64,000 nucleotides of DNA, taken from the NCBI GenBank assembly GCA_017794705.1, contig CP051235.1:2691001-2755000 (forward strand), read 5' to 3'. A program made the translations under genes and the position numbers. The DNA comes from Devosia sp. Lineage in GTDB: Bacteria > Pseudomonadota > Alphaproteobacteria > Rhizobiales > Devosiaceae. Under the pieces are notes generated by a model. That model saw only the letters and a list, made by a program, of their open reading frames with translations. It did not search any database and was not told the origin of the DNA. How positions within the stretch are numbered: the first letter of the stretch is position 1; the number at the start of each line of letters is the position of its first letter. Positions 1 through 9,478 of this stretch are shown in pieces.

Positions 1-717
1 GTAAAGGTTCATGTCGGCGGCATGGTAGAGTTCAGCAAAGCGGTGACCGTGACGCGCGGTGGCCACACCGATCGAGATCGACAGAGGCAGCGGCGCCACT
101 TCGGGGGCGAATTCGATGCGCGTGATGGCGTCGCGAATGCGTTCGGAAACGACGGCGGCATATTCGGATGCCGCATCGACGAGGAACACGCCGAACTCCT
201 CGCCGCCCAGTCGCCCGACCCGGTCAAAACTGCGGGCATTGGCGCGAATGGCGGAGGCGATCAGACGCAGGGCAATGTCGCCCTGCTGGTGGCCGAAACT
301 GTCGTTGATGCGCTTGAACTTGTCCACATCGAGAATGAGCAGGCTTCCCGCCGACTCGCCATTGACGGGAACGGCGTCGGCGTGGGCGTTCAGATGGTTC
401 TCGACCTGGGTGGTGAAGGCGAGGCGCGACAGGGTGCCGGTCAAACCGTCGGTGGTGGCGTAGATGCGCAGCTTTTCGTTGGCCAGTCTCAACTGCTGCA
501 TCTTGATCAGCATGAGAATGGTGATCGGCGGGGTCAGCGTCGAGGACAGCACCAGCGCGACCAGAATATCGGCGGTGGTGACATTGCCGTTGAACCACAG
601 CGCGCCATAATAGGAGCCGGTCATCGCGGCCGCCGCCACGAAGGCGGTGATCGCGAACGCATAGATGATAACGCGTTTCCAACTGCCTTTCGGCAGTTCA
701 GGCCATCTCAGGTTCAT
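1..717 (-). CDS. Diguanylate cyclase, GGDEF domain (3' end cut off by window edge)
   Basis: Predicted membrane enzyme that makes cyclic di-GMP from two GTP. Reading leftwards from an ATG at 717, the frame stays open to the window edge (239 codons). Residues about 10-35 and 42-65 are two hydrophobic helices, followed by a GGDEF domain with the substrate-binding LILDVDKFKRIND segment and the catalytic loop written GGEEF. An in-frame reading from another ATG at 722 hits a stop after two codons, so 717 is the start. The C-terminus, including any inhibitory-site context, lies outside the window. It diverges from ruvC. The family call is firm; its activity and target are not visible. Confidence 0.85.
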   Translation of the reverse strand, partial: MNLRWPELPKGSWKRVIIYAFAITAFVAAAAMTGSYYGALWFNGNVTTADILVALVLSSTLTPPITILMLIKMQQLRLANEKLRIYATTDGLTGTLSRLAFTTQVENHLNAHADAVPVNGESAGSLLILDVDKFKRINDSFGHQQGDIALRLIASAIRANARSFDRVGRLGGEEFGVFLVDAASEYAAVVSERIRDAITRIEFAPEVAPLPLSISIGVATARHGHRFAELYHAADMNLY

Positions 718-873
718 GTCATACCCCTTGTCGCGCGGGAGAGTGCCGCAAAACCGTGAAAGGCCGGTTCGGCAATTCGGTAAAATTGAATCTATCGTCG
801 GCGGCCGGAAAATATGTTTCTGATTTGTTCACTTTGGACTTGGTAGGTTCCAGCGGGCTGAATAGACTGGGGT

Positions 874-1389
874 ATGGGCAGCGTGACGCGAATCAGAACC
901 AGAATTCTGGGTATCGACCCCGGTCTCAGGAATTGCGGCTGGGGTGTCATCGAGAGTGAAGGCAACCGGCTGCGCTTTGTGGCCTGCGGCGCGCTGAAGC
1001 CGCCGGTCAACGGGCCGCTGGCTGATCGATTGGCGGCGCTGCATGCCGGCATACTCGGATTGCTCGACGCGCATGCGCCAGATGAGGCAGCGGTGGAAGA
1101 AACATTCGTCAACGCCGGGCCGCGCTCGGCGCTGCAGCTTGGACAAGCGCGCGGCGTTGCCCTGATGACGCCGGCCTCGCGCGGGCTGCCGGTGGCCGAA
1201 TATGCGGCCAATCTGGTCAAGAAGTCGGTGGTCGGTGCGGGTCATGCCGACAAGGTGCAGGTGCAATTGATGGTCAAGACGCTTCTGCCGACAGCCGATT
1301 TTGCGTCTGCCGACGCCGCGGACGCGCTGGCCATCGCCATTTGTCACGCCCATCACCGCTCCTCGCTCGAACTGGCGAAACGCGCATGA
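874..1389 (+). CDS. ruvC: Crossover junction endodeoxyribonuclease RuvC
   Basis: Holliday-junction resolvase that cuts recombination intermediates after RuvAB branch migration. The 171-residue length is normal. The four acidic catalytic residues of the family are visible: D15 in GIDPG, E75 in VEETF, and D147 and D150 in [11 protein letters not shown]. The ATG at 874 leaves a short N-terminal extension before the first strand. Its TGA overlaps the ruvA ATG (ATGA), so translation is probably coupled. It is the first gene of the ruvCAB operon. The gene yebC, which often precedes ruvC in this order, is not here; a divergent GGDEF gene takes that place. Confidence 0.97.
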   Translation: MGSVTRIRTRILGIDPGLRNCGWGVIESEGNRLRFVACGALKPPVNGPLADRLAALHAGILGLLDAHAPDEAAVEETFVNAGPRSALQLGQARGVALMTPASRGLPVAEYAANLVKKSVVGAGHADKVQVQLMVKTLLPTADFASADAADALAIAICHAHHRSSLELAKRA

Positions 1390-2003
1390 TCGGGCGGCTG
1401 AAGGGGCTCATCGAAGCCTATGGCGATGACCATGTGCTGATCGATGTGCAGGGCGTCTGCTACGAAGCTTTCTGCTCGTCGCGCACATTGCAGAGCCTGC
1501 CACGCGTCGGCGAGGCGGCGGTGGTCCACATCGAAATGATTGTCCGCGAAGATATGATCCGGCTTTACGGGTTTGCCAGCGAAGGCGAAAAGGCGTGGTT
1601 CGGCATTCTGACGAGCGTGCAGGGTGTGGGCGCCCGGGTGGCGCTGGCCATCCTGTCCACGCTCTCGTCTTCCGAACTGTCGAGCGCCATCGCGCTGCAA
1701 GACAAGGCGATGGTCGGCCGGGCCAATGGTGTCGGGCCGAAACTGGCCCAGCGCATCGTCAGCGAGTTGAAGGGCAAGGTGCCTGAACTCGCCGGGGCCG
1801 ACGCCGGCGTTCTCGGGCTGCAATCGGCATTGGGCGAAGGGTCGGCGTCAGGCAATGTGGCCGATGCGGTTTCCGCGCTGACCAATCTCGGTTATTCCAG
1901 CGCCCAGGCCTCCAGCGCTGTGGCGCGTGTGGTCGCCAAAGAGGGTGACGAAACCCCGACCGAAAAACTCATCCGGCTCGGGTTGAAGGAATTGAGTTCT
2001 TGA
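1386..2003 (+). CDS. ruvA: Holliday junction branch migration protein RuvA
   Basis: DNA-binding subunit of the RuvAB branch-migration motor. The 205-residue protein starts MIGRLKGLI, the usual RuvA N-terminus, which fixes the ATG at 1386 rather than an in-frame start upstream. An OB-fold (about 1-60), a helix-hairpin-helix region (about 70-140, with [13 protein letters not shown] and [14 protein letters not shown]) and the small RuvB-contacting domain (about 155-205) follow in the expected order. It overlaps ruvC by 4 nt at its start and ruvB by 4 nt at its end. Confidence 0.97.
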   Translation: MIGRLKGLIEAYGDDHVLIDVQGVCYEAFCSSRTLQSLPRVGEAAVVHIEMIVREDMIRLYGFASEGEKAWFGILTSVQGVGARVALAILSTLSSSELSSAIALQDKAMVGRANGVGPKLAQRIVSELKGKVPELAGADAGVLGLQSALGEGSASGNVADAVSALTNLGYSSAQASSAVARVVAKEGDETPTEKLIRLGLKELSS

Positions 2004-3037
2004 CCGATCTGACCTCCGCCACCGCAGAACGCGACAGTGAGCTTGATGTTTCGCTGCGGCCCTCCGGCTTTTCCGAGTTTATCGGGCAGGCGGCGGCGCG
2101 GGCCAATCTGGAAGTGTTCATCGAAGCGGCGAAACAGCGCGGCGCCGCGCTCGACCACGTGCTGTTCGTCGGCCCGCCGGGGCTGGGCAAGACGACGCTG
2201 GCGCAGATCGTGGCGCGGGAACTTGGGGTGGGGTTCCGGGCCACTTCAGGCCCGGTGATTGCCAAGGCGGGCGATCTGGCCGCGCTGTTGACCAATCTTG
2301 AAGAACGCGACGTGCTGTTCATCGACGAGATCCACCGTCTCAATCCGGCGATCGAGGAAATTCTTTACCCGGCGATGGAGGATTTCCAACTCGACCTGAT
2401 CATCGGGGAGGGGCCGGCGGCGCGGTCGGTCAGGATCGATTTGTCGAAGTTCACGCTGATCGGGGCCACGACCCGTGCAGGCCTGTTGACCACGCCGCTG
2501 CGCGACAGGTTCGGCATTCCGGTGCGGCTCAATTTCTACACGCCGGAAGAACTGGTGCAGATCGTCACGCGCGGGGCACGCCTGCTGGGCGTCGGCATGA
2601 GCGAGGACGGGGCCATGGAAGTGGCCCGTCGATCGCGCGGTACACCGCGCATTGCCGGTCGCCTTTTGCGCCGGGTCACTGATTTCGCGCTGGTGGACGG
2701 GGCCAGCGAAGTCACCGCTTCGGTGGCCGACAAGGCGCTGTTGCGGCTCGATGTCGATGCCGAAGGGCTCGACATGCTGGACCGGCGCTATCTTAATGTC
2801 ATCGCCGAACATTATGGCGGCGGACCGGTGGGAATCGAAACCATCGCCGCAGCCCTCAGCGAGCCACGCGACGCGATCGAGGAAATTGTCGAGCCGTACC
2901 TCATCCAGCAAGGCTTTATCCAGCGTACGCCGCGCGGCCGCATGCTGACCGGCAAGGCGTTTTCGCACCTTGGTTATGCCGTGCCGCAAGGGTTCTCGGG
3001 CCTGCAGGCGACCCTGTTCGAGGATGAGGCGGAGTGA
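2000..3037 (+). CDS. ruvB: Holliday junction branch migration ATPase RuvB
   Basis: AAA+ ATPase that drives branch migration with RuvA. At 345 residues it is full length. Walker A is GPPGLGKT (about 59-66), Walker B is LFIDEIHRL (about 106-114), and the sensor region [18 protein letters not shown] and the C-terminal winged-helix part ([11 protein letters not shown]) are intact. The start codon is TTG at 2000, overlapping the ruvA stop as TTGA, with an AAGGA-like ribosome site upstream. The unusual TTG is supported because the protein begins at the typical distance before the conserved [12 protein letters not shown]. Confidence 0.97.
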   Translation: MTDLTSATAERDSELDVSLRPSGFSEFIGQAAARANLEVFIEAAKQRGAALDHVLFVGPPGLGKTTLAQIVARELGVGFRATSGPVIAKAGDLAALLTNLEERDVLFIDEIHRLNPAIEEILYPAMEDFQLDLIIGEGPAARSVRIDLSKFTLIGATTRAGLLTTPLRDRFGIPVRLNFYTPEELVQIVTRGARLLGVGMSEDGAMEVARRSRGTPRIAGRLLRRVTDFALVDGASEVTASVADKALLRLDVDAEGLDMLDRRYLNVIAEHYGGGPVGIETIAAALSEPRDAIEEIVEPYLIQQGFIQRTPRGRMLTGKAFSHLGYAVPQGFSGLQATLFEDEAE

Positions 3038-3534
3038 CCTCAATCTCCCGCACCATGCTGAGTTTCGTTGAAGGGCGGCAACGCTTTAACTACCGGGTCG
3101 CCGGAATTGCCTTGCGTGACGGACACGTGCTGGTCTGCCGGGAAGACGACGATGATTACGTCTTGCTCCCCGGTGGCCGGGTGGAGTTCGGCGAGGCCAG
3201 CGACATGGCGTTGCACCGCGAAATTTCCGAGGAGCTGCAATGTGTCGGCCGGGTCGGGGCGCACCTGTTCACAGTCGAGAATTTCTTTGCCCGGAATGGT
3301 GAGGACTTCCACGAAATCGGCACCTATTACGGTATCGAACTGCCTGCAGAGTTTCCGTTTGCCAGCGGCGAACCCTGCCTCGTCACGCAGGACGAAGGTC
3401 ACGACCTGTTCTTCGAATGGATCGAAACCATTCCTTCGGCGCTCGAAAAGGTGAATCTGCTGCCGCGCTGGCTGCATCCGCATCTGGCCGAGTTGCCCGG
3501 GCGGCACCGGCACCTGGTGGTCGACGAGCGATGA
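3034..3534 (+). CDS. Nudix hydrolase
   Basis: Predicted hydrolase of nucleoside-diphosphate-linked substrates. The Nudix box spans residues 48-70: G48, E54, then REISEEL at 62-68. The helix residues REUXEE are all present, but the glycine expected after EEx is a glutamine (Q69). The start taken is GTG at 3034, overlapping the ruvB stop as GTGA; an internal ATG at 3055 is the alternative but has no good ribosome site. The gene continues the overlap-coupled ruv run and may be translated from the same message. Substrate unknown. Confidence 0.85.
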   Translation: MTSISRTMLSFVEGRQRFNYRVAGIALRDGHVLVCREDDDDYVLLPGGRVEFGEASDMALHREISEELQCVGRVGAHLFTVENFFARNGEDFHEIGTYYGIELPAEFPFASGEPCLVTQDEGHDLFFEWIETIPSALEKVNLLPRWLHPHLAELPGRHRHLVVDER

Positions 3535-4193
3535 GCGAGCGCAAGCGCCACAATCCATTTAGCCGCAGGCCGGGCTGGTTTGGGGACTGGTCGTCAACGG
3601 CCACCCATCACAGCCCGTGGGAGGATGCGCAAGGCATTCTCGCTTCGGTCCTGTTGATTTCGCTCGGCCTTAGCCTGTTTCAGCATATGGGGCTCATCAC
3701 ATCGGGCATCGCCGGCTGGTCGCTGGTGCTGCACTACGCGACCGACGGGCCGGTGGGCCTTTATTTCTTCTTGCTCAACGCGCCGTTCTACATTTTGGCG
3801 GTCTTGCGGCTGGGCTGGCCGTTCACCATCAAGACGGTCGCCGCCGTCACCCTGTTGTCGGTGCTGGTGGAACTGGAACTGAGTTGGATCGATTTCGGAG
3901 AGGTCAATCCCGTGTTCGGCGCGGTTCTGGGCGGTGTGCTGATGGGGTTCGGCTTGCTGGGGGTGTTCCGGCACCGGGCCAGCGTTGGGGGCATCACCAT
4001 TCTGGCCGTCTGGGTGCAGGATCGCACCGGCATCCGGGCGGGCATCACGCTGATCGCCTTTGATCTGGCGGCCTTTGCCACGGCGCTGCTGGTTGCCGAA
4101 TGGCAGCAGGTCGCCTATTCGCTGCTGGGTGCGGTGGTGCTGAATGCGTTTCTCGCCATCAATCACCGCGCCGACCGCTATATCGCCCACTGA
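3531..4193 (+). CDS. YitT-family integral membrane protein
   Basis: 220-residue polytopic membrane protein with about five or six hydrophobic segments and the glycine-rich GLITSGIAGWSLVLHYAT region typical of YitT/DUF161 proteins. Short by comparison with Bacillus YitT members, which carry a C-terminal DUF2179 domain; that domain is missing here, as in many proteobacterial forms. The ATG at 3531 overlaps the Nudix stop by 4 nt. Function of the family is not established; transport is a guess. The next gene, ybgC, begins only 11 nt downstream, so the ruv and tol genes may share transcripts. Confidence 0.75.
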   Translation: MSERKRHNPFSRRPGWFGDWSSTATHHSPWEDAQGILASVLLISLGLSLFQHMGLITSGIAGWSLVLHYATDGPVGLYFFLLNAPFYILAVLRLGWPFTIKTVAAVTLLSVLVELELSWIDFGEVNPVFGAVLGGVLMGFGLLGVFRHRASVGGITILAVWVQDRTGIRAGITLIAFDLAAFATALLVAEWQQVAYSLLGAVVLNAFLAINHRADRYIAH

Positions 4194-4204
4194 CCGGAGC
4201 TGAA

Positions 4205-4585
4205 ATGAACAGGTTCAATGTCCGGGTCTATTACGAGGACACGGATTTTTCCGGCAATGTCTATCACGCCGCCTACCTCAAATTCTGCGAGCGGGCGCGC
4301 ACCGAATTCCTGCGCGAACGCGGGTTGCATCACTCGGTGCTGGTCGAGGACGGGCTGGTCTTCGTGGTTCGGCACATGGATATTTCGTTCGAGCGGCCCG
4401 CCCATATCGATGATGAACTGGTAGTCGAGACCAGCGTTCTCGACGCCCGGGGGGCGCGTCTGGTGCTCGACCAGAATGTGTTGCGCGGCGATGAACTGCT
4501 GCTGACCGCGAAGGTCACCGTTGCGTTGGTCGGTCCCGGAGGGCGCCCCGTCCGCATGCCGGCCGAACTCAGGCAGAAGTTCTGA
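4205..4585 (+). CDS. ybgC: Tol-Pal-associated acyl-CoA thioesterase YbgC
   Basis: Hot-dog-fold thioesterase that travels with tol-pal operons. The 126-residue protein contains the YbgC motif YYEDTDFSGNVYHAAYLKF near its N-terminus (residues 9-27), including the catalytic aspartate of the DTDxxG motif, and the later R.A..HIDDEL strand pattern. ATG at 4205, with a GGAGC ribosome site. It opens the tol-pal gene set; a 184-nt gap before tolQ may hold the tolQ promoter. In E. coli this enzyme acts on short acyl-CoA and links to phospholipid synthesis; the role here is inferred. Confidence 0.92.
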   Translation: MNRFNVRVYYEDTDFSGNVYHAAYLKFCERARTEFLRERGLHHSVLVEDGLVFVVRHMDISFERPAHIDDELVVETSVLDARGARLVLDQNVLRGDELLLTAKVTVALVGPGGRPVRMPAELRQKF

Positions 4586-4769
4586 CACGCGAATTTTAAC
4601 GGCCTTGGCAGCTTGTTAACCACTCGTTGACCATAATTGCGGCCAACCGTCTCACGGGATGCGCCGGGGCCAGAACCTCCGGCGTTTCTCACAAATTTGA
4701 CATACTTGCACCGCATCGGGACCGGGCAATCAGCGGCGCAGGGGTCACACGCGCCACAAGGGGAAATTC

Positions 4770-5486
4770 ATGGAAGGTCTGGATGGTGCTGCGCTGGCAG
4801 CCGGCGAGATGGATTTTTCGCTGCTGACGCTGTTTCTCAGCGCCGACATCGTGGTCAAGGCAGTGATGATCGGGCTCTTGCTGGCCTCGATCTGGTGCTG
4901 GGCAATCATCGTCGACAAGTCGCTGCTCTATGGGCGCGCGCGCCGCGAAATGAACCGGTTCGAGAAGGTCTTCTGGTCCGGCCAGTCGCTAGAGCAGCTC
5001 TATCAGAACCTGTCCGACCGGCCCTCGCGGGGCCTTGCATCGGTTTTTGTTGCGGCGATGAAAGAGTGGAAGCGCAGCCACGAGCAGGGCGCGGCCTCCT
5101 ACCTCGGCGTACAGGCCCGGCTCGACAAGGTGCTGGATGTCGCCATCAACCGCGAGAGCGAGTACCTTGAAAAACGTCTCGGTTTTCTCGCCACGGTCGC
5201 TTCGGCTTCGCCATTTATCGGCCTTTTTGGCACTGTATGGGGCATCATGAACTCGTTCCAGTCGATCGCCGCATCTTCCAGCACCAACCTTGCCGTGGTC
5301 GCTCCCGGCATTGCCGAGGCGCTGTTTGCCACAGCACTTGGGCTGCTGGCGGCCATTCCGGCCGTGATCGGCTACAACAAGCTTTCCAGCGACGCCAACA
5401 AGCTGGTCGGGCGCCTCGAAGGTTTTGCCGACGAATTTTCCACCATTCTGTCGCGCCAGCTTGATGCGCGCGGGGCGCAACGCTGA
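4770..5486 (+). CDS. tolQ: Tol-Pal system proton channel subunit TolQ
   Basis: MotA/TolQ/ExbB-type inner-membrane channel subunit that powers the Tol-Pal envelope-constriction system. 238 residues, with three hydrophobic helices at about 18-45, 132-155 and 168-195, and the conserved SPFIGLFGTVWGIMNSF segment of the family around residues 148-165. A GGGGAAA ribosome site precedes the ATG. Its TGA shares one base with the tolR ATG (TGATG), typical of coupled TolQ/TolR synthesis. Confidence 0.95.
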   Translation: MEGLDGAALAAGEMDFSLLTLFLSADIVVKAVMIGLLLASIWCWAIIVDKSLLYGRARREMNRFEKVFWSGQSLEQLYQNLSDRPSRGLASVFVAAMKEWKRSHEQGAASYLGVQARLDKVLDVAINRESEYLEKRLGFLATVASASPFIGLFGTVWGIMNSFQSIAASSSTNLAVVAPGIAEALFATALGLLAAIPAVIGYNKLSSDANKLVGRLEGFADEFSTILSRQLDARGAQR

Positions 5487-5938
5487 TGGCCATGTCGGTC
5501 GCCAATGGCGGCGGATCGGGACGTGGACGACGCGGCCGCCGCGGAAATTCCAAGCCGATGAGCGAGATCAACGTCACCCCGATGGTCGACGTCATGCTGG
5601 TCTTGTTGATCGTGTTCATGGTCGCCGCGCCCCTGCTTACCGTCGGTGTTCCGATCGAACTGCCGCAGACCCGGGCTCAACAGCTGAATACGGATCAGGA
5701 ACCTATCTCGCTGACCGTGACGGCCGATGGTCAGGTCTATCTTGGCGATGAACTGGTGCAACTGGATCAGGTCGTGGCTCGTGTCACCGAAGCCGCGGTC
5801 AACGGCACCGAGGAACGCATCTATGTGCGCGGCGATAATCTGGCCGACTATGGCGCCGTCATGCGGGTCATGGGGGCGCTGTCGGGCGCCGGATTTACAA
5901 GGATCGGGCTGATCACCGAGCAGGAACAGGGGCAGTGA
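5486..5938 (+). CDS. tolR: Tol-Pal system proton channel subunit TolR
   Basis: ExbD/TolR-type subunit with one transmembrane helix (about 34-52) and a periplasmic domain. The motif [17 protein letters not shown] places the proton-carrying aspartate at D35. The first 24 residues are rich in Gly and Arg (GRGRRGRRG), a basic cytoplasmic tail. 150 residues, normal for the family. It starts on the last base of tolQ and is followed 4 nt later by tolA. Confidence 0.95.
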   Translation: MAMSVANGGGSGRGRRGRRGNSKPMSEINVTPMVDVMLVLLIVFMVAAPLLTVGVPIELPQTRAQQLNTDQEPISLTVTADGQVYLGDELVQLDQVVARVTEAAVNGTEERIYVRGDNLADYGAVMRVMGALSGAGFTRIGLITEQEQGQ

Positions 5939-5942
5939 GCCT

Positions 5943-6950
5943 ATGCGCACCGGCCTGTCCGTATCGCTGTTTTCGCATAGCGCCATCATCGCAGCGGCCC
6001 TTTTGAGCCTGAGCTTCGGCGAAACGCTGGAGCCGCCGCTTGAGGATGCGATAGCGGTCGACCTGGTGCCGGTGACCGAGTTTTCCAACGTGCGCGTCGG
6101 TAGCCTTGAGAGTGAAGTGGTCGAAACCCCGACCCCCTCTATCGTCGAGACTGAAACGCCCGCCGAACTGGCGCAGCCGACGGGCAATACCGAGGAAAAC
6201 CAGGTCACCCCGATTGATGCCGAGCGTCCGACGCCGGCGCCGACCGAACAGACGGCGCCGGAACCGGTGCCGCCGCCCATACCCGAGCCTGAACCCGAGC
6301 CCGAACCTGTCCCCGAGCCCGAACCCGTGCCTGTGCCGGAACCGGAACCTGAACCGGAGCCTTTGCCCGAGCCTGAGCCGGAACCCGCGCCCGAACCGGA
6401 GCCGATTCCCGAGCCAACGCCGGAACCGGAGCCAGAGCCGGAGCCCGAACCGCAGGAAGTTGCGCCGCAGCCGGTGGTCCGCACTGCGGCGCTTCAACAG
6501 TTGCGGGAGGAATATGCCAGCCAGCAGCGCGAGGAACAGCAGCAGCGTGAGGCCGACCGGGTCAGCGACATCATCAACGCCGAGGAATCGCGCGGTGCCG
6601 TGACCGGCGAAGGCGGGCAGCAAAGCCTTGGCCGCCCCAATGGCCAGGCGGCGACCTTGACCCAGTCGGAAGAGGCGGCGCTTGCAGCGCAGATGCGCGC
6701 CTGCTGGAACCTGCTGCCGGCCCAGATCCAGTCCGGATTTGAAGTCGAACTGGCCATCCGGCTCAATCAGGATGGAACCGTCGCGGGAACGCCACGTTTG
6801 TTGACTAATCCGACCAACTCAATGCACGGCCTGATCGGCCGTCAGGCGGTGCGGGCTGTGCTGGACTGCGGTCCTTACAGATTGCCGCCCGAGAAATATG
6901 CCCAGTGGGCCAGCTTCCAGGTGGTGTTCCGCGCCACCGATGTTATTTGA
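5943..6950 (+). CDS. tolA: Cell envelope integrity protein TolA
   Basis: Bridges TolQR in the inner membrane to Pal and TolB. An N-terminal transmembrane helix (about 5-25) is followed by a long spacer with a Pro-Glu repeat (about 107-171, mostly PEPE units), a charged helical stretch (about 183-220) and a C-terminal TolA/TonB-like domain (about 235-335, with the conserved AC....P.Q..F.VEL pattern). In E. coli the spacer is an Ala/Lys-rich helix; here it is a rigid Pro-Glu rod, as in TonB. Identity rests on position and domain order, since sequence conservation in TolA is low. Confidence 0.9.
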   Translation: MRTGLSVSLFSHSAIIAAALLSLSFGETLEPPLEDAIAVDLVPVTEFSNVRVGSLESEVVETPTPSIVETETPAELAQPTGNTEENQVTPIDAERPTPAPTEQTAPEPVPPPIPEPEPEPEPVPEPEPVPVPEPEPEPEPLPEPEPEPAPEPEPIPEPTPEPEPEPEPEPQEVAPQPVVRTAALQQLREEYASQQREEQQQREADRVSDIINAEESRGAVTGEGGQQSLGRPNGQAATLTQSEEAALAAQMRACWNLLPAQIQSGFEVELAIRLNQDGTVAGTPRLLTNPTNSMHGLIGRQAVRAVLDCGPYRLPPEKYAQWASFQVVFRATDVI

Positions 6951-6966
6951 AACGAGGGAACTCAAA

Positions 6967-8289
6967 ATGGATAGCCGTTTGACCTCCATCACGCGCCGCC
7001 GCTTGCTGCAAACCGGCCTGGCCGCCGGTGCTGCCAGCGTGTTTGCCTCGCCCGCCCTGGCGCAACTCCGGATCGTGGTTTCCGGTGCGTCATTCACACC
7101 ACTGCCGATCGCCATCCCTGACTTTCAGTCGTCCGACCCGACCTTCGGGCGGGAAGTGGCTGAAATCGTGCGCGCCAACCTGCGCCGTTCGGGCCTGTTT
7201 GCGCCGCTCGATCAAGCGGCGCTGCCGCAGCAGGTCGGCAATGTCGGCGCAACGCCTGACTTCAATATCTGGCGCGGCGTCAATGTGGACGCCGTGGTGA
7301 TGGGCCAGGTTGAACGGGCCGGCGCCATCCAGGCTTCGGTGCGCCTTTGGGATACCCAGGCCGGCGAACAGGTGGTGGGCCAGCAGCACCAGACCGGCGG
7401 CGAGGCATGGCGTCGCATCGCCCATATCGTTTCGGACACGATCTACAAGTCGCTGACGGGCGAGGGTGGCTATTTCGACACCCGCGTCGTTTACGTCTCG
7501 GAGAGCGGACCCAAGGCCAACCGCATCAAGCGGCTGGCGGTGATGGATCAGGATGGTGCCAATATCCAGTATCTGACCGAGGGGCGTTCGCTGGCGCTGA
7601 CACCGCGCTATTCACCCAGCCAGAACATGCTGGCCTACATGAATTATGAAGAGGGCCGTCCGCGCATTTACCTGCTCAACATGGCCACCGGTCAGCAGCA
7701 GCGGATCGGCGATTTCGGGGCCATGACCTTCTCGCCGCGCTTCTCGCCGGACGGCCAGACCCTGGCCTTTTCGGTGGAGACCGGCGGCACGACCAACCTT
7801 TATGCGATGCCGGTGGGCGGGCAGAACCCGACGCAGTTGACCAATTCGGCGGCCATCGACACCTCGCCGAGCTATTCCCCGGACGGCGCGTACATCACCT
7901 TTGAATCAGATCGGGGCGGCACTCCACAGATTTACGTCATGGGGGCGACCGGCGGCGGGGCGCAGCGTATTTCATATGGTGAAGGGTCCTATGCGACACC
8001 TGTGTGGTCGCCGCTGGGCGATCTTATCGCGTTCACCCGGCTGCAGGGCGGCCAGTTCCACATTGGCACCATGAAGCCGGACGGGTCTGGCGAGCGCATA
8101 CTTGCTTCCAGCTTCCACATGGAAGGCCCGACCTGGGCGCCCAACGGTCGCGTGCTGATGTACTTCTCCGATCCGGGTGGAGACGGTGGTCCGCGGCTTT
8201 ATACGGTCGACGTCTGGGGCCGGAACAATGTACAGATTCCGACCGAAACCTTCGCCTCGGATCCGGCCTGGTCGCCACTTTTGAGCTAG
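6967..8289 (+). CDS. tolB: Tol-Pal system beta-propeller protein TolB
   Basis: Periplasmic Pal- and TolA-binding protein. 440 residues: signal peptide 1-32, an N-terminal alpha/beta domain (about 35-165), then a six-bladed propeller with repeated SPDG or SPLG-like blades (for example [25 protein letters not shown]). The signal peptide reads [16 protein letters not shown] followed by a hydrophobic stretch and ALA|Q, which looks like a twin-arginine (Tat) signal rather than the Sec signal of E. coli TolB. The ATG at 6967 is preceded by a GAGGGAA ribosome site; the codons upstream belong to the end of tolA. Confidence 0.95.
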   Translation: MDSRLTSITRRRLLQTGLAAGAASVFASPALAQLRIVVSGASFTPLPIAIPDFQSSDPTFGREVAEIVRANLRRSGLFAPLDQAALPQQVGNVGATPDFNIWRGVNVDAVVMGQVERAGAIQASVRLWDTQAGEQVVGQQHQTGGEAWRRIAHIVSDTIYKSLTGEGGYFDTRVVYVSESGPKANRIKRLAVMDQDGANIQYLTEGRSLALTPRYSPSQNMLAYMNYEEGRPRIYLLNMATGQQQRIGDFGAMTFSPRFSPDGQTLAFSVETGGTTNLYAMPVGGQNPTQLTNSAAIDTSPSYSPDGAYITFESDRGGTPQIYVMGATGGGAQRISYGEGSYATPVWSPLGDLIAFTRLQGGQFHIGTMKPDGSGERILASSFHMEGPTWAPNGRVLMYFSDPGGDGGPRLYTVDVWGRNNVQIPTETFASDPAWSPLLS

Positions 8290-8419
8290 TGCAAAATTCC
8301 CTTTGCTCGGCCACATTCCGGCCTGATTAGCCGGGCATTAACCGTGCTTGGGAACGGCGCCTTAAGGTAAAGGGCGCTATAAACCGGGGACCTAAAATTT
8401 TCCTTCAGGAGCTATTGGC

Positions 8420-8893
8420 ATGCGTTCTTTCGCGCCCATGATTTCAACCGCCAAGGCGATGGCACTCGTTTTGCTGCTCGTCACTGTGGCGGCCTGCGCC
8501 CGGACACCGGGCAGCGGCGCCGACGGCGAAGCCACCCCGGGCAGCCAGCAGGAATTCCTTGTCACTATCGGTGACCGGGTGTTCTTTGAAACCGATTCTT
8601 CGGTGATCACGGCTGACGGTCAGGCGACCCTCAACAACCAGGCCACATGGCTGAACCGCTACACCAACTATCGTATCGTGATCGAAGGCCATGCCGACGA
8701 ACGCGGCACCCGCGAATACAATATCGCGCTCGGCGCACGCCGTGCCGCCGCGGTGGTCAACTACCTGGTCAGCCGGGGCGTCAATTCGAGCCGCATCACA
8801 TCACGCTCGTTCGGCAAGGAACGGCCGGTGGCCATCTGTAACGACATATCGTGCTGGTCGCAGAACCGGCGCGCGGTGACCGTGCTGCAATAG
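8420..8893 (+). CDS. pal: Peptidoglycan-associated lipoprotein Pal
   Basis: Outer-membrane lipoprotein that anchors the outer membrane to peptidoglycan. The 157-residue protein has a lipobox VAAC with the acylated cysteine at C26 and a C-terminal OmpA-like domain (about 45-155) carrying the peptidoglycan-binding pattern IEGHADERGTREYNIALG. There is a 130-nt gap after tolB and a good AGGAG ribosome site before the ATG, so pal may have its own promoter. A strong intrinsic terminator follows at 8919-8955, which separates it from cpoB. Confidence 0.97.
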   Translation: MRSFAPMISTAKAMALVLLLVTVAACARTPGSGADGEATPGSQQEFLVTIGDRVFFETDSSVITADGQATLNNQATWLNRYTNYRIVIEGHADERGTREYNIALGARRAAAVVNYLVSRGVNSSRITSRSFGKERPVAICNDISCWSQNRRAVTVLQ

Positions 8894-8918
8894 CGGTCAC
8901 ATCCAGTTCTGGAGGCAG

Positions 8919-8955
8919 GCGCCGGGATCAGCGTATCGGTCCCGGCGCTTTTTTT
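8919..8955 (+). terminator. Intrinsic terminator after pal
   Basis: A perfect 9-bp stem (GCGCCGGGA at 8919-8927 with TCCCGGCGC at 8940-8948), a 12-nt loop and a run of seven T. It should end tol-pal transcription before cpoB. Confidence 0.9.
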
Positions 8956-9052
8956 GTCAAAATTGGGCTGTAATGAATGTCGCCGGGCCCTATGGTTTTG
9001 AAGACTTTCGGTTCGCAGCCGGAGCCCGTTCCACGATTGATTGGAGGATCGA

Positions 9053-9478
9053 GTGACACTATCAAGATTTACCCTGGCCGGCCGGGCCGGATTGTTTGCC
9101 GCAGCGCTTGCGGCCGGCATGGCCATGCCGGTGCTGGTCAATGCCGAAGGCACCAATGATGTTTCGGCGCGGCTGGATGCCCTGCAGATGCGCAGCCAGG
9201 CCCTGAGCCAGAGCCTTGAGGCCATGGGTGCCCCGGCTGCCGGGTTCGGGCTCAACCCCGCTCCGGCATTCAGCGGCGAGGTGGTGCAGGTGGCCCAGAG
9301 CCGGGAAACAGCGCAGCTTAATCTTCGCCTGTCGCAGCTGGAGGAGCAGATCCGGGTTCTGACCGGTCAGGTTGAGGGTCTGCAGTTCCAGATGACCCAG
9401 TACCAGACGCTGCTGGAGAGGCTGCAGGAAGATATTGATTTCCGCTTCGGTCAGTTGGATCCCAGCCTGGGAAATTAG
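9053..9478 (+). CDS. cpoB: Tol-Pal coordination protein CpoB/YbgF, N-terminal half (zero frame)
   Basis: Periplasmic partner of TolA and PBP1b, here broken into two frames. This half has a signal peptide (about 1-30, ending VNA|EG), a linker, and the trimerising coiled coil (about 85-130, LRLSQLEEQIRVLTGQ onward). A GGAGG ribosome site at 9043-9047 selects GTG at 9053 over TTG at 9041. The frame ends at a TAG (9476-9478) immediately after the heptamer G GGA AAT. The rest of the protein, including all TPR repeats, continues in the -1 frame. A 141-residue product would lack the TPR domain. See the signal at 9469-9527: either programmed frameshifting, a real mutation, or a base-calling error. 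Confidence 0.85.
   Translation: MTLSRFTLAGRAGLFAAALAAGMAMPVLVNAEGTNDVSARLDALQMRSQALSQSLEAMGAPAAGFGLNPAPAFSGEVVQVAQSRETAQLNLRLSQLEEQIRVLTGQVEGLQFQMTQYQTLLERLQEDIDFRFGQLDPSLGN

Noticed and set aside
22-759. Plus-strand open frame of 245 codons at the window start
   Set aside because: The opposite strand carries a clear GGDEF domain in the same bases.
5372-6484. Gly/Ser-rich long minus-strand frame opposite tolR-tolA
   Set aside because: Its GSGSG repeats are only the antisense of TolA's Pro-Glu repeat.
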